DNA from: Omphiscola glabra | Taxonomy: Eukaryota > Mollusca > Gastropoda > Lymnaeidae | Assembly: GCA_964017045.1 (NCBI GenBank) | Contig: OZ024802.1 | Coordinates: forward strand, 10,552,435-10,616,434 | Length of the DNA: 64,000 bases | Direction of reading: 5' to 3' | Shown: positions 35,149 through 46,548 of the stretch, piece after piece | Layout: the number at the start of each line of letters is the position of its first letter | How positions within the stretch are numbered: position 1 is the first letter of the stretch | Translations under genes and position numbers: made by a program | Notes under the pieces: generated by a model | Databases searched by the model: none | Told to the model about the DNA's origin: nothing | The model's input: the letters and a program-made list of their open reading frames with translations, nothing else

Positions 35149-35296
35149 CCTTTGTAAAAGTAAAAACTTATCTAATTAAACAATATAGTTACAGTTATAT
35201 CAACGGAAGGGGATCTATCTATTGAAGGTGTTTTATGGAAGGGGATCTATCTTTATTTTTTGTGAGGGGAAGGGGGGAGGGCGCGTCTTATTATGA

Positions 35297-35660
35297 ATGT
35301 ACAACTGCTTGGTCCAATCTCTTTATAAAGCTGGCCTTGTACAACTGCTTGGTCCAATCTCTTTATAAAGCTGGCCTTGTACAACTGCTCGGTCCAATCT
35401 CTTTATAAAGCTGGCCTTGTACAACTGCTTGGTCCAATCTCTTTATAAAGCTGGCCTTGTACAACTGCTTGGTCCAATCTCTTTATAAAGCTGGCCTTGT
35501 ACAACTGCTTGGTCCAATCTCTTTATAAAGCTGGCCTTGTACAACTGCTTGGTCCAATCTCTTTATAAAGCTGGTCTTGTACAACTGCTTGGTCCAATCT
35601 CTTTATAAAGCTGGCCTTGTACAACTGCTCGGTCCAATCTCTTTATAAAGCTGGCCTTGC
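35297..35660. repeat. 40-bp tandem repeat, about 9 copies
   Basis: The unit contains CTTGTACAACTGCTTGGTCC and AATCTCTTTATAAAGCTGGC. Copies differ at only two or three positions in total, so the array is young or homogenised. Confidence 0.95.
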
Positions 35661-36237
35661 ACATTCATTTTCTTGATTTTCCACAATATTACCAAAACGA
35701 GGCTTGCCGTGCACATTTCAATAAAAGGGAGAGAACCCTGGGATCAGTGCAATATTTCAAGGCTTCCCCTGCAGTGCCAAGTTGGCCACAGCTTCCATTA
35801 TTTGGCTTTCCATCATGACGTACGAGGGATTTCTCAGAGGAATAGATTTCCTATGAAACACGCGCCTGTGTATACCCGCATGCTAATGACATCATTCTAC
35901 ACCCAGCATGCCCCTTGTATATTGTCATGCTAATACCACGAGAACAATTTTATTTTATAACTTTTTCATAACCGCTTCCTGATCTACGTCCCACATAAAC
36001 GTCATTTCCGGGTTCTATAAATAATCCGAAAGCCATTTCCTGGTTCTGCTTATTACCAGGAGAAGATTCACATGCTTACAGATCATGAGAAAAATGTTGT
36101 TTAAAAAAAGAAACGATGACAATGTCTTTATTAAAATAGTATATCTAACATTGACAGCATTGCACTTTAAGAACGCTATGTCCTATTTGACAGCAATAGC
36201 ACTGCTAGCCAAGACAACACTGTCATTACATCACCAT
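35661..36237. other. Intergenic, no feature recognised
   Basis: Unique sequence with two related CATTTCC(G/T)GGTTCT segments near 36010-36050. No gene is seen. Confidence 0.5.
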
Positions 36238-36412
36238 TCTCTACGAGAGCCACGTTTTTCTACGAGAGCCAAGCTTCTCCACGAGAGCCAAGTTTCTCTA
36301 TGAGGGACAAGTTTCTCTAAGACAGCCAAGTTTCACCTACGGGAGCCAAGTTTCCCCTACGGGAGCCAAGTTTCTCTACGGGAGTCAAGTTCATCTATGA
36401 GAGCCAAGTTTC
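36238..36412. repeat. About 19-bp tandem repeat, about 9 copies
   Basis: The unit is CTCTACGAGAGCCAAGTTT with many point variants. Confidence 0.85.
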
Positions 36413-36949
36413 GTTGCAGGATTATTTCATCCCAACTCATTGAGTTAGGAGACAGACAATCTGGCGTACCTGGAATAAATGAAGCCCGGGGTGACCTCCA
36501 CAAAATCCCCCCGCCCCCCAAAAAACACCAACAACACACTACGTATATCTAATGTTAAAAATAATCTCTAAAAGCCCCCCCCCTCCCCCATTTTGGGCAC
36601 GCCACTGGATGTACATAATGTACACAGTTTATAGACAGTGACCAAATGGGGATGGATGGACAAGTTAACTAAGAGAATGCGTTACAGTTATGAGCGGCAC
36701 GGGATACTTGCTCGGCAAACACACCCGTGGTCTCGGCCAGGATGGTGAATCGATCGGAGCCTTCCGCAGGGAATGACAAGGGCCGGAGTATGAAAGAGGA
36801 CCACCCCACCCCACCCACTTACACTTGTTTAACGATTGTATATTAGCAGCTAGCAGGGTCCGATACATCACGTGACCACGTGTTTCAGTGGATTCCGCAG
36901 TATTTATATTTAAGTACACATCGATCAGTGGTATAGGATGATGTTGTCT
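36413..36949. other. Intergenic, possible MITE end
   Basis: Unique sequence with C runs near 36510 and 36577. TTTTGGGCACGCCACTG at about 36591-36607 looks like one MITE terminus but its partner is not found. Confidence 0.4.
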
Positions 36950-37310
36950 CCAGCAGCAGCAGCTATAATGCCCTAGCAGCAGCAGCTATACTGTCCTATC
37001 AGCAGCAGCTATAATGTCCTATCGGCAGCAGCTGTACTGTCCTATCAGCAGCAGCTGTAATGTCCTGTCACCAGCAGTTATGTCTTAGCAGCAGCTATAA
37101 TGTCCTATCAATAGCAGCTATAATGTCCTATCAGCAGCAGCTGTAATGTCCTATCAATAGCAGCTATAATGTCCTATCAGAAGCAGATGTAATGTCCTAT
37201 CAGCAGCAGCTTTAATGTCCTATCAACAACAGCTGTCGTGACCTATTCAACAGCAGTGGTCACGACCTATGAAAAACAGTTTTCATGACCTATCAATACC
37301 AGCTAGCACG
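36950..37310. repeat. About 23-bp tandem repeat, about 15 copies
   Basis: The unit contains ATGTCCTATCAGCAGCAGCT. Units vary in length through changes in the CAGCAG part; the right end decays into GACCTATCAA variants. Confidence 0.85.
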
Positions 37311-37658
37311 ACCTTACTAATCCTACCAGGATTACTTGACCAGAGTTGTGGTCACACCCCCCCCCCCAACTCCGGATAAGAAATCCTAAGTTAATTACCC
37401 CCCCCCCCCCACCCAATATAGCTTTGTAACAGAAATAGCTGCGATCTACCCTTACCAACACTTTCTTACTGAAAACATTCGTTTCCAGTCAATATATAAC
37501 GTGCGTGCAAGGTTTCTTGTGGGCATCTGTGTGAACTGTCCTCTCGAAGCAACATGTGTACAGCAATTAAAAGGAAAATGTATTTCATAAAAAAAAAAAG
37601 ACCGAATAGCCGTAAACATTTTTAAGAAGAATAGGAACTGGTGCTGAATACAATGAAT
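37311..37658. other. Intergenic, no feature recognised
   Basis: Unique sequence with two C tracts (near 37353 and 37399). Confidence 0.5.
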
Positions 37659-37876
37659 AGAACCTATGAAATATCGCTACGCTCGAGAACCTATGAAATA
37701 TCGCTACGCTCGAGAACCTATGAAATATCGCTACGCTCGAGAACCTATGAAATATCGCTACGCTCGAGAACCTATGAAATATCGCTACGCTCGAGAACCT
37801 ATGAAATATCGCTACGCTCGAGAACCTATGAAATATCGCTACGCTCGAGAACCTATGAAATATCGCTACGCTCGAT
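37659..37876. repeat. 27-bp tandem repeat, 8 essentially identical copies
   Basis: The unit contains GAACCTATGAAATATCGCTA and CGCTCGA. I see no difference between the copies, which points to very recent amplification. Confidence 0.96.
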
Positions 37877-38536
37877 ATATTTGATGAGCCGTATTTTTAA
37901 TGTTAATCATGTCAGAGGCTTATATTATTCGATTATAAAAATCCCACTGCTCCGAAAATTGGCCGCTCCCGATTTTAAGCCAAATTCTTGCTTATCGTTA
38001 TTCCTATATATCGGTATTTTCATTTATTTATTTGTTGCAACTTCACAAGTTTAAAGACTTTAATAACTCGCTAATTACCTATCTTTATATCAATATCAAG
38101 GGTCTATAATTATAATAAAGTTCTTGCTTTATCAAAAGTATCCAACATGTGCAATCTGTTTTCAAAATAAACTTCATCCTAAAAGCATGACTTTTAAAGT
38201 AAGGATAGGTTTTAATGATAAATTGTATGGTGGCGTCATGCTTTCAAGTGTAGTTATTAGCATAGTTTTAACTATACTCCGTCCCATGTATTTTGAGCTA
38301 GTGAAAATGAAATCTTAAAAAAAAATTGATACTTTTTGCGTTATAAAAATTAAGAATTTACGGAAATATACAAATAGTGCATGTTTCTTTTATTGTTATT
38401 ATTAAATCGAAGCGTTTGTCTTTTCTTTTCGATGTGCCATTTTCGTAACACAGTTTCCGGAACATTTAGCCTATATTTATTAAATTGCAAACCGACTTTC
38501 TCTAAATAACCAGCCCCGCCTATTAAAAATACATGG
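37877..38536. other. Intergenic, no feature recognised
   Basis: AT-rich unique sequence without a recognisable gene. Confidence 0.5.
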
Positions 38537-38544
38537 GATTCCAG

Positions 38545-38889
38545 CAGGGCCGGATTAAGCTACTTTAGTGCCCAAGGCACAAACCCACATGGGCAGAGGC
38601 GTAGCAACGGCTTGGCATTGGGGCAGTTGCCAAGGGCGCCGGCCTGCGCCAGTTCAAAAGGCCGCTGCTAAATCTCTAATTTTAACATTTTTATTATTTA
38701 AAAAATAAATTAGCCAAGGGCGCCAAAAAACCAGTTACGCCTCTGCACATGGGTGCCCCCTTCTGCCCGGGGCCCTTGACCTTGTTCAGATTTGCTCCAA
38801 AAAAAATATTTCTTGAGGACTTGTGGTGCCCCCAAACGCTTGGTGCCCAAGGCACGTGCCTTATTTGCCTAATGGTTAATCCAGGCCTG
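38545..38889. mobile_element. Outer hAT-like MITE with perfect 8-bp target duplication
   Basis: The ends CAGGGCCGGATTAAGC and, reversed, CAGGCCTGGATTAACC are inverted termini. Both sides carry GATTCCAG (38537-38544 and 38890-38897). The GTGCCCAAGGCAC segments near both ends are the usual subterminal part of such elements. A second MITE (38594-38745) is inserted in it. Confidence 0.85.
38594..38745. mobile_element. Inner hAT-like MITE nested in the outer one, 152 bp
   Basis: The ends CAGAGGCGTAGCAACGG and, reversed, CAGAGGCGTAACTGG are inverted termini. Perfect flanking duplications CACATGGG lie at 38586-38593 and 38746-38753. GCCAAGGGCGCC occurs near both ends. It entered after the outer element. 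Confidence 0.87.
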
Positions 38890-39138
38890 GATTCCAGTAG
38901 AAAGCTAAAAACAACAACAAACCATTTTTGTGAACTAACATTTCAACTATCAACCATTTCTATTGTTTTGTTACTAGATTAAAAAAAAAAAAAACTATTT
39001 CTAAATAGTCAATTTTAAGATAAATGTTATGTTTTGAGTAAAAAAGAAAGTGTTAAAATATATCGAAGAGGCAATTTGTAATTGATCTGAAGTAATTCCA
39101 CTAGTTTAAAATTCCAAATACAAAAATATAACCCAACC

Positions 39139-39611
39139 CCACACGTAGACCTTGATGACGCGCGTAGACCTTGATGACGCGCGTAGACCTTGATGACGCG
39201 CGTAGACCTTGATGACGCGTGTAGACCTTGATGACGCGCGTAGACCTTGATGACGCGCGTAGACCTTGATGACGCGCGTAGACCTTGATGACGCGCGTAG
39301 ACCTTGATGACGCGTGTAGACCTTGATGACGCGCGTAGACCTTGATGACGCGCGTAGACCTTGATGACGCGCGGAGACCTTGATGACGCGCGTAGACCTT
39401 GATGACGCGTGTAGACCTTGATGACGCGCGTAGACCTTGATGACGCGCGTAGACCTTGATGACGCGCGGAGACCTTGATGACGCGTGTAGACCTTGATGA
39501 CGCGCGTAGACCTTGATGACGCGCGTAGACCTTGATGGCCCGCGTAGACCTTGATGACGCGTGTAGACCTTGATGACGCGTGTAGACCTTGATGACGCGC
39601 GTAGACCTTGA
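39139..39611. repeat. CpG-rich 19-bp tandem repeat, about 25 copies
   Basis: The unit is GACGCGCGTAGACCTTGAT, with GCGTGTAG and GCGCGGAG variants. Each unit has three or four CpGs in an otherwise AT-rich setting. Confidence 0.95.
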
Positions 39612-39925
39612 TAACATCAATTTCGGTTCCACCCGGAGTTGTATGGTAGGGTTGTCTCTGCTTTGTTTCATAACTGCCTCCACCAATGACCTTGTGATGG
39701 CGGGCCATCGTCCAAACACAGCTTCTCTTGAACATACTAGAAGCGTCTAATCATAGATGGGTCATTTCCGTATGCCATTCTAGAATATACGTATTCAATG
39801 GCTGTAAGTTCAATAATTTTTTCTATATCTTTTATTTTATATCAGAAATGTTAGTATAAATATAAATTGCTACTTGTAATTAGCACTGGTTTGGTTATGA
39901 TTCTTTCTTTATTATATTTCATAAA
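39612..39925. other. Intergenic, no feature recognised
   Basis: AT-rich unique sequence. Confidence 0.5.
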
Positions 39926-40411
39926 TGTTATCGTCCTGTGTTATCGTCCTGTTGTTATCGCCCTGTTTTTATCGTCCTGTTGTTATCGTCCTGTTGTTAT
40001 CCTGTTGTTATCGTCCTGTTGTTATCGTCCTGTTGTTATCGTCCTGTGTTATCGTCCTGTTGTTATCGTCCTGTTGTTATCGTCCTGTGTTATCGTCCTG
40101 TTATTATCGTCCTGTATTATCGTCCTGTGTTATCGTCCTGTGTTATCGTCCTGTGTTATCGTCCTGTTGTTACCGTCCTGTTATTACTATCCTGTTGTTA
40201 TCGTCCTGTTGTTATCGTCCTGTTGTTATCGTCCTGTGTTATCGTCCTGTTCTTATCGTCCTGTTTTTATCGTCCTGTTGTTATCGTCCTGTTGTTATCA
40301 TCCTGTTGTTATCGTCCTGTTGTTATCGTCCTGTGTTATCGTCCTGTTGTTATCATCCTGTTGTTATCGTCCTGTTGTTATCGCCCTGCTGTTATCGTCC
40401 TGCTTGTTAAC
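39926..40411. repeat. 13-14 bp tandem repeat, about 35 copies
   Basis: The units GTTGTTATCGTCCT (14 bp) and GTGTTATCGTCCT (13 bp) are mixed. Mixed periods shift the frame, so three overlapping frames stay open. Confidence 0.93.
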
Positions 40412-41390
40412 GAGCCGATTTAAAACAACATTAAACTTTTACAAACTAATTGCGGTACGTAACAACGTTTCGGCATCCCAATTAGTCTAGCGCCCGGGGG
40501 CATCTGTCCTTACCCCTGCCACCCTCAACTACGCCTCTGGACACTGGCACTGCCCAATTGAAAATCTGGAATGCCTCACAACCCCCCACCCCGAAGAAAG
40601 AAACACTGCTTGCGTGTCGAATCCGGAAAACGACAAGGCGTTCAACAAAAATACCGGCCAGCATTGTTGTGCAGTTCGAGCGCGACAATTAGCGAGGCCA
40701 CGCCCACAAACAAAAAACACGCTTTCAAGTCTAACCGGAAACGGTCGCCATTGCGATAAGATCCCAAGAGCCCGTATGGAAAAACCGCCAGCAGGAGCCA
40801 TGTTAAGTTTTGTCAGCAGAAGATAAATATAAAAACTGTTTTATCCTTTGTGTATAGTCCAGTCGAGTAGATGGAGTTTGTGACGCCGGTGCAGTACTTG
40901 ACTGCGGGACGCCCCTCTCTCAAACACAAGCCATAATGTAGTATATGAACCGGATCGAAAATAACGACCCACAAAAATTTTGTGAAATAAGCCCCCCCCC
41001 CTTTCTCCCCCCATCCTTTTCACCAACGTTTCCAAATGTGTTAAATTAAATTATTAAATTAAGCAAGTAGAGATGGGTTTAAACCCTTCCCTTCCATTAC
41101 TATATTGGTGTCTGATGTATCTCAATTTTATTTACATGACGATTTTAATACTTATGGTGTGGATTTTGGGATCTAACTTTTGTAGTAGACTATGTGAAAT
41201 TGCTATTGTAGTAGGTATGGGAAATAAATTTTGTAGAAGATTGTGGGAAATAGCTTTTCTAGTGCCGTAAACACGGCAAGCGTTTATTGATTGTTAACTC
41301 ACAAGCTCATAAGCCGGCATTTATTTTCCCAGACATTGGCTGCAATTCTTCTTTTCAATACATTAAACACAATCATTATCTGATTATTTG
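40412..41390. other. Intergenic, possible MITE end
   Basis: An isolated terminus of the CAGAGGCGTAGTTGAGG type (reverse orientation) stands near 40520-40540. The rest is unique; a C run lies near 40992. Short frames show no domain. Confidence 0.4.
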
Positions 41391-41573
41391 TTAGGTCAAC
41401 ACTATTACACCACTTTCTTAGGTCAACACTATCACACCACTTTGTTAGGTCAACACTATCACACCACTTTGTTAGGTCAACACTATCACACCACTTTGTT
41501 AATCAACAATATCACACCACTTTGTTAATCAAGAATATCACACCACTCTGTTAGATCAACAATATCACACCAC
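41391..41573. repeat. 27-bp tandem repeat, about 7 copies
   Basis: The unit contains TTAGGTCAACACTATCACAC and CACTTTG. Confidence 0.88.
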
Positions 41574-41667
41574 AGCTCCTTTAAAAATCTAACAACATTT
41601 ACAAAAACAAAAAACTGTCACAGATCTCGGGGTAATAAGGGGAGAGACTGCAATCAGGTTAGCAAAG

Positions 41668-41891
41668 TAGGAAATGAGTAAAACACAGTAAGGTCAAACC
41701 TGAAAAAAAGGAACGCAACATAACAACGAACGAGTCGGCAGAAAGCCTTCGTCAGGGAACAGACAACAAAAAAAAAACAGATTGAAAAATAAAGCAGCTA
41801 GCTGAGAGGTTGTATCCGAGAGGGCAGCAAAAGTTTTGTTTTGTTGCGTTCCTTTTCTCAGGTTTGACCTTACTTTGTTTTACTATTTCCT
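41668..41891. mobile_element. Foldback/MITE with about 55-bp inverted arms
   Basis: The left arm (from AGGAAATGAGTAAAACACAG) and the right arm (reversed, AGGAAATAGTAAAACAAAGT) pair over about 55 bp through GGTCAAACCTGA and GGAACGCAACA with few mismatches. The 110-bp interior has no open frame. No clear target duplication is seen, so the exact ends and the family are open. Confidence 0.6.
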
Positions 41892-42616
41892 GTGTGACAT
41901 ATCTCTCATTCTAAATGCCAATGATGTTCTATTGATGTACGCCAAACGAACGCCGAAGCACACATCCCCGCTTTTACAAAAAAAAATAAACATAATAATA
42001 AATCATGTTTATTTAAAATTTATAAATTACACCATTAAATAAAATCACACGACTAACACAGTGATAAAATCAGTTGTAAAATATAACCATCTTTAAATGG
42101 AAAGACTGCCCCTGATTTAAGATTGACCTAGTTTTAAAGTGTTATCAAATAATATATAAAAAAAAATATGACAAGTGATTGAAGCCCGGATCGCCCAGTA
42201 TCGATCTGAGATGTTGGCTCTCAATGGAAGGCTGTCCAAGATATGCTCTACCAGGCGCTTGCCGCTGGCACGCCCAACCCGGGCCTCAAGACGTCCAACA
42301 TATCTGATCACGAATGGAACTGTGGCACGTGTGCGCCGAGTGTGTACGTTTTGTTTCGCTACCAAACGTCCAGAAATTGTTTACGCCATGACTAAAACGC
42401 GATTCTACTTTTTCAAACTCGAAGCGGCTATATTCGGACCCGGGTCCCTTTAGACTAAATGCTATTCGGATGTCATTTGTTGTCGTTTATTTTAGTTAAA
42501 CTGAAGAAGTAGGTTTACAAACACATAGTCCATTCAGTTATCTTTCATCTGATACGTCATTTTGTCTTACAAACCCAACAATAATATTTAAAATATTTGT
42601 TTACTAAACCCAAACC
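41892..42616. other. Unassigned segment with a GC-rich core
   Basis: AT-rich flanks enclose a GC-richer stretch at about 42170-42450, open for 92 codons on the plus strand with RRVCTFCFATKRPEI near its end. The Cys-x-x-Cys after basic residues faintly resembles transposase tails (piggyBac-like), but the match is too weak to call. Confidence 0.25.
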
Positions 42617-42712
42617 CTCACTCTTGAATCCCCGGTCCCAATAGCCGCAGCCTTTTTGAATCCCCGGTCCCAATAGCCGCAGCCTTTTTGAATCCCCGGT
42701 CCCAATAGCCAG
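42617..42712. repeat. 33-bp tandem repeat, 3 copies
   Basis: The unit contains TGAATCCCCGGTCCCAATAG followed by CCGCAGCC. Confidence 0.9.
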
Positions 42713-42817
42713 TTTCTTTTAATATAAAACATTTGTTTTCACTCACATGAAAGAGTAACATACTTCATTTTCATTGTTTATTTTGAGACAAAAGGGAAGA
42801 GATAAATATGGGAGGGA

Positions 42818-42822
<5 letters not shown>

Positions 42823-42856
<34 letters not shown>

Positions 42857-43017
42857 CGAGAGAGAGCGAGCGAGAGAGAGAGAGTGAGCGAGTGAGAGAG
42901 TGAGAAGGAGAGAGAGGGGGCGAGAGAGAGAGAGAAAGCGAGAGAGAGTGAGAGAGAGAAGGGCGAGAGAGAGAGAGAGAGAGAGTGAGAGAGAGAGAGA
43001 GATAGAGAGAGCGAGAC
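42823..43017. repeat. (GA)n microsatellite, interrupted
   Basis: GAGAGA runs broken by GTGCGAG, GCGAG and GTGAG steps. Open frames over it are low-complexity artefacts. Confidence 0.93.
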
Positions 43018-43296
43018 TGAAGGTCTAAAGTACACTTCACTTAAGAGAGCCTGTCAAGTCTACTCGTGACGCTCACCACAGGACATAGCAGGAGCCAAAC
43101 ACTGAGGACTGTTGAGTAGTGATGGTAGGTGGGAGGTAGGAGGGAGGGAGTATGAGTGTAATTGGGTGGGAAAGGGGGAGGGTGCTTATTACAGGAAGAT
43201 AATGTAATGAAGAACATTCAGCAATTTTGGGGATGTGATCCTATTGGCAAGTTCACAGTCAGCGTTAACAAAACTCAGGTGAAAGTAATTAACCAG

Positions 43297-44702
43297 TGGA
43301 ACACATCTGATAATGAATTAGTACACTTAAATATAAGCTAGATCGCTAGTGGCAACACATCTGATACTGAATTGGTACACTTAAATATACGCTAGATCGC
43401 TAGTGGCAACACATATGATACTGAATTGGTACACTTAAATATAAGCTAGATTGCTAGTGGCAACACGTCTGATACTGAATTGGTACACTTAAATATAAGC
43501 TAGATTGCTAGTGGCAACACATATGATACTGAATTGGTACACTTAAATATACGCTAGATCGCTAGTGGCAACACATCTGATACTGAATTGGTACACTTAA
43601 ATATAAGATAGATTGCTAGTGGCAACACATATGATACTGAATTGGTACACTTAAATATAAGCTAGATTGCTAGTGGCAACACATCTGATACTGAATTGGT
43701 ACACTTAAATATAAGATAGATTGCTAGTGGCAACACATCTGATACTGAATTGGTACACTTAAATATAAGCTAGATTGCTAGTGGCAACACATCTGATACT
43801 GAATTGGTACACTTAAATATAAGATAGATTGCTAGTGGCAACACATCTGATACTGAATCGGTACACTTAAATATAAGATAGATTGCTAGTGGCAACACAT
43901 ATGATACTGAATTGGTACACTTAAAGATAAGCTAGATTGCTAGTGGCAACACATATGATACTGAATTGGTACACTTAAATATAAGATAGATTGCTAGTGG
44001 CAACACATATGATACTGGATTGGTACACTTAAATATAAGATAGATTGCTAGTGGCAACACATATGATACTGAATTGGTACACTTAAATATAAGATAGATC
44101 GCTAGTGGCAACACATATGATACTGAATTGGTACACTTAAATATAAGATAGATTGCTAGTGGCAACACATATGATACTGAATTGGTACACTTAAATATAA
44201 GATATATTGCTAGTGGCAACACATATGATACTGAATTGGAACACTTAAATATAAGATAGATTGCTAGTGACAACGCATCTGATACTGAATTGGTACACTT
44301 AAATATAAGATAGATTGCTAGTGGCAACACATATGATACTGAATTAGTACACTTAAATATAAGCTAGATCGCTAGTGGCAACACATATGATACTGAATTG
44401 GTACACTTAAATATAAGATAGATCGCTAGTGGCAACACATATGATACTGAATTGGTACACTTAAATATAAGATAGATTGCTAGTGGCAACACATATGATA
44501 CTGAATTGGTACACTTAAATATAAGATAGATTGCTAGTGGCAACACATATGATACTGAATTGGTACACTTAAATATAAGATAGATTGCTAGTGGCAACAC
44601 ATATGATACTGAATTGGTACACTTAAATATAAGATAGATTGCTAGTGGCAACACATATGATACTGAATTGGTACACTTAAATATAAGATAGATTGCTAGT
44701 GG
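43297..44702. repeat. 54-bp tandem repeat, 26 copies
   Basis: The unit contains GATACTGAATTGGTACACTT and AGATTGCTAGTGGCAACACA. Three linked variants (AAGCTAG or AAGATAG; ATCGCTAG or ATTGCTAG; ACATCTG or ACATATG) vary along the array, with the right third most uniform. The period is 18 codons and gives minus-strand frames of 132 and 118 codons. Confidence 0.95.
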
Positions 44703-45997
44703 ATTGTGTGGCAGTTTCAATATATATAAGTCCGAGAATGATGAAATGAACGGAGAAACTCATATATTTACATAATCTTTTGAAAGGTGAACAATAAAAC
44801 AAGTTGTTGACGACGGCTGGTCTGGCAGTCCTCCAACCGCTACCGCCCCCCCCCCCAAAAAATCCCCCCCCCCCCCCCCCGCATCACCAACTATGTTTAA
44901 GCAACTTTTGAAATATTGAGACGACCATTCATCTTCTCTAAAAATGAAGTTTTCTACAAGAGAGAAACAAAAGGAAACATGAAAGGCTTAGTGAGGCCGA
45001 GTATGAAGAAGTTGAAATTTTGTCAGAATCCACATTAAAACCTCGTCATCTCCTCGTGTGGTGAGGAAAACAGAGAAAGTTAAAGGAGACGGTAATGATA
45101 CCTGCTGCTTTGTGCATCTATAAATAGCTCAAACTAGTTGGGGCATGGGTATGGGGGTGGGGGTTAGGTGGGTGCATGGGAGTCTAGAAAACTGCGCTAT
45201 GGATGAATGGAAGGTAATGGTGCGTGTTAAAAATTCATGTCTGTGTATGATCCAACACATTACACCAACGGTTCTCGCACCCGCGGGCTTTTCAGGGGCA
45301 AGATCTCTCTATGGCGGCATTTGGGTCACGAAATCTCACGGTAGGTTTGGTGTCACCTTAGTGACGTGTCTCAGCAATGTGTCGAGGCGACACACGGAGC
45401 ACACCATTTCGTGAGAGTCGATTCATGTCATTCTAAACAAAAATAATTTATCCCGGGACAGCAGCCAACAGCTTCAAGCACACTTCGGATATCTGCATTC
45501 ACGCCAATCATCGACCCGTCCACTGATATCGAACTGAACTAATTGTATCGATCTAAAAATAATTAAATACCATGCGACCTACTTGTTATCGATCGTATCC
45601 ATTGAAATGAGCGCGTTGTCTTTGGGTTGGAATAAGAAAGACAAATACGCTGGCGCCCTATTGGCGCCCCATCTGATTAAACCAACTCTTTGTTATCGTC
45701 CACCCAAGGTCCCCCCCCCCCCACTGGCCAGGTCGATATTTAAACAAGTTTAAGGTCACAGAGTTCAACTGTCCTCATCTGGTGTCCATTATAACATAAA
45801 TCAGACATGGGGTGGATGTTGTGATGCATGGTCAACAAGCTGGCTGCTTCCTATTCAGCGTATTTGGTACTGAGATTATTTTCGTAGCGTTTGCTATTAT
45901 ATGTTTTGTGTTTTGTGACGTATATTTGGCTATGTGAAATGGCGCGGTTAGCGTCGCTATGTTTTAGCAGAAGCAGTAATGATGGCGTAGGCGAAGT
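44703..45997. other. Intergenic, no gene recognised
   Basis: Unique sequence with C11 and C17 tracts (44846-44856, 44864-44880). A segment at 45255-45420 begins with CAACGGTTCTCGCACCCG, reminiscent of a decayed hAT end, but no partner is visible. Confidence 0.4.
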
Positions 45998-46133
45998 TAG
46001 TAATGGTGTGTTAGTAATGGTGTGTTAGTAATGGTGTGTTAGTAATGGTGTGTTAGTAATGGTGTGTTAGTAATGGTGTGTTAGTAATGGTGTGTTAGAA
46101 ATGGTGTGTTAGAAATGGTGTGTTAGTAATGGA
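45998..46133. repeat. 14-bp tandem repeat, about 10 copies
   Basis: The unit is GTGTTAGTAATGGT. Confidence 0.93.
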
Positions 46134-46548
46134 GTCGTCTTTTATTAAAGACACATTTGCTACAAGAATCATTGGTTTGTAAAATAATTAATAAAATGAA
46201 TTGTATTAAATATGATTCTCCGTGTTTGAAAGAAAGTATGGTCCAACAGGGAGTTCAATAGAGCGCAAAATATAATTCCCGATAACTGCGCTAAATGAGA
46301 TTCCCGATAACTACGCTAAATGACATTTTTAAAAAAAAATTAACGCAAGTGCATTTGGTGCGTAATTTTCTTTTCAGAAAATGAAATTGTCTCAATTTAA
46401 TTATGGTGTCAAAAATATTCGGTTTAAAAGTGTTTGGGACAGTAACATATAACTGGGGGTGTGGGTGGTGGGAAGGGGTGTAGCGAAAGTAGGATTCTCA
46501 CGTGTGCGTAACTTGGGTTTATATTTTGTCAAATATAAATTTAGTAGA
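46134..46548. other. Intergenic, no feature recognised
   Basis: AT-rich unique sequence with a two-copy ATTCCCGATAACT repeat near 46276-46320. Confidence 0.5.

Noticed and set aside
39027..39735. 230- and 209-codon minus frames
   Set aside because: Produced by the 19-bp CpG-rich array, which has no stop in these frames.
45255..45420. hAT-like start CAACGGTTCTCGCACC and an 89-codon frame
   Set aside because: Opposite terminus not found; frame has no domain.
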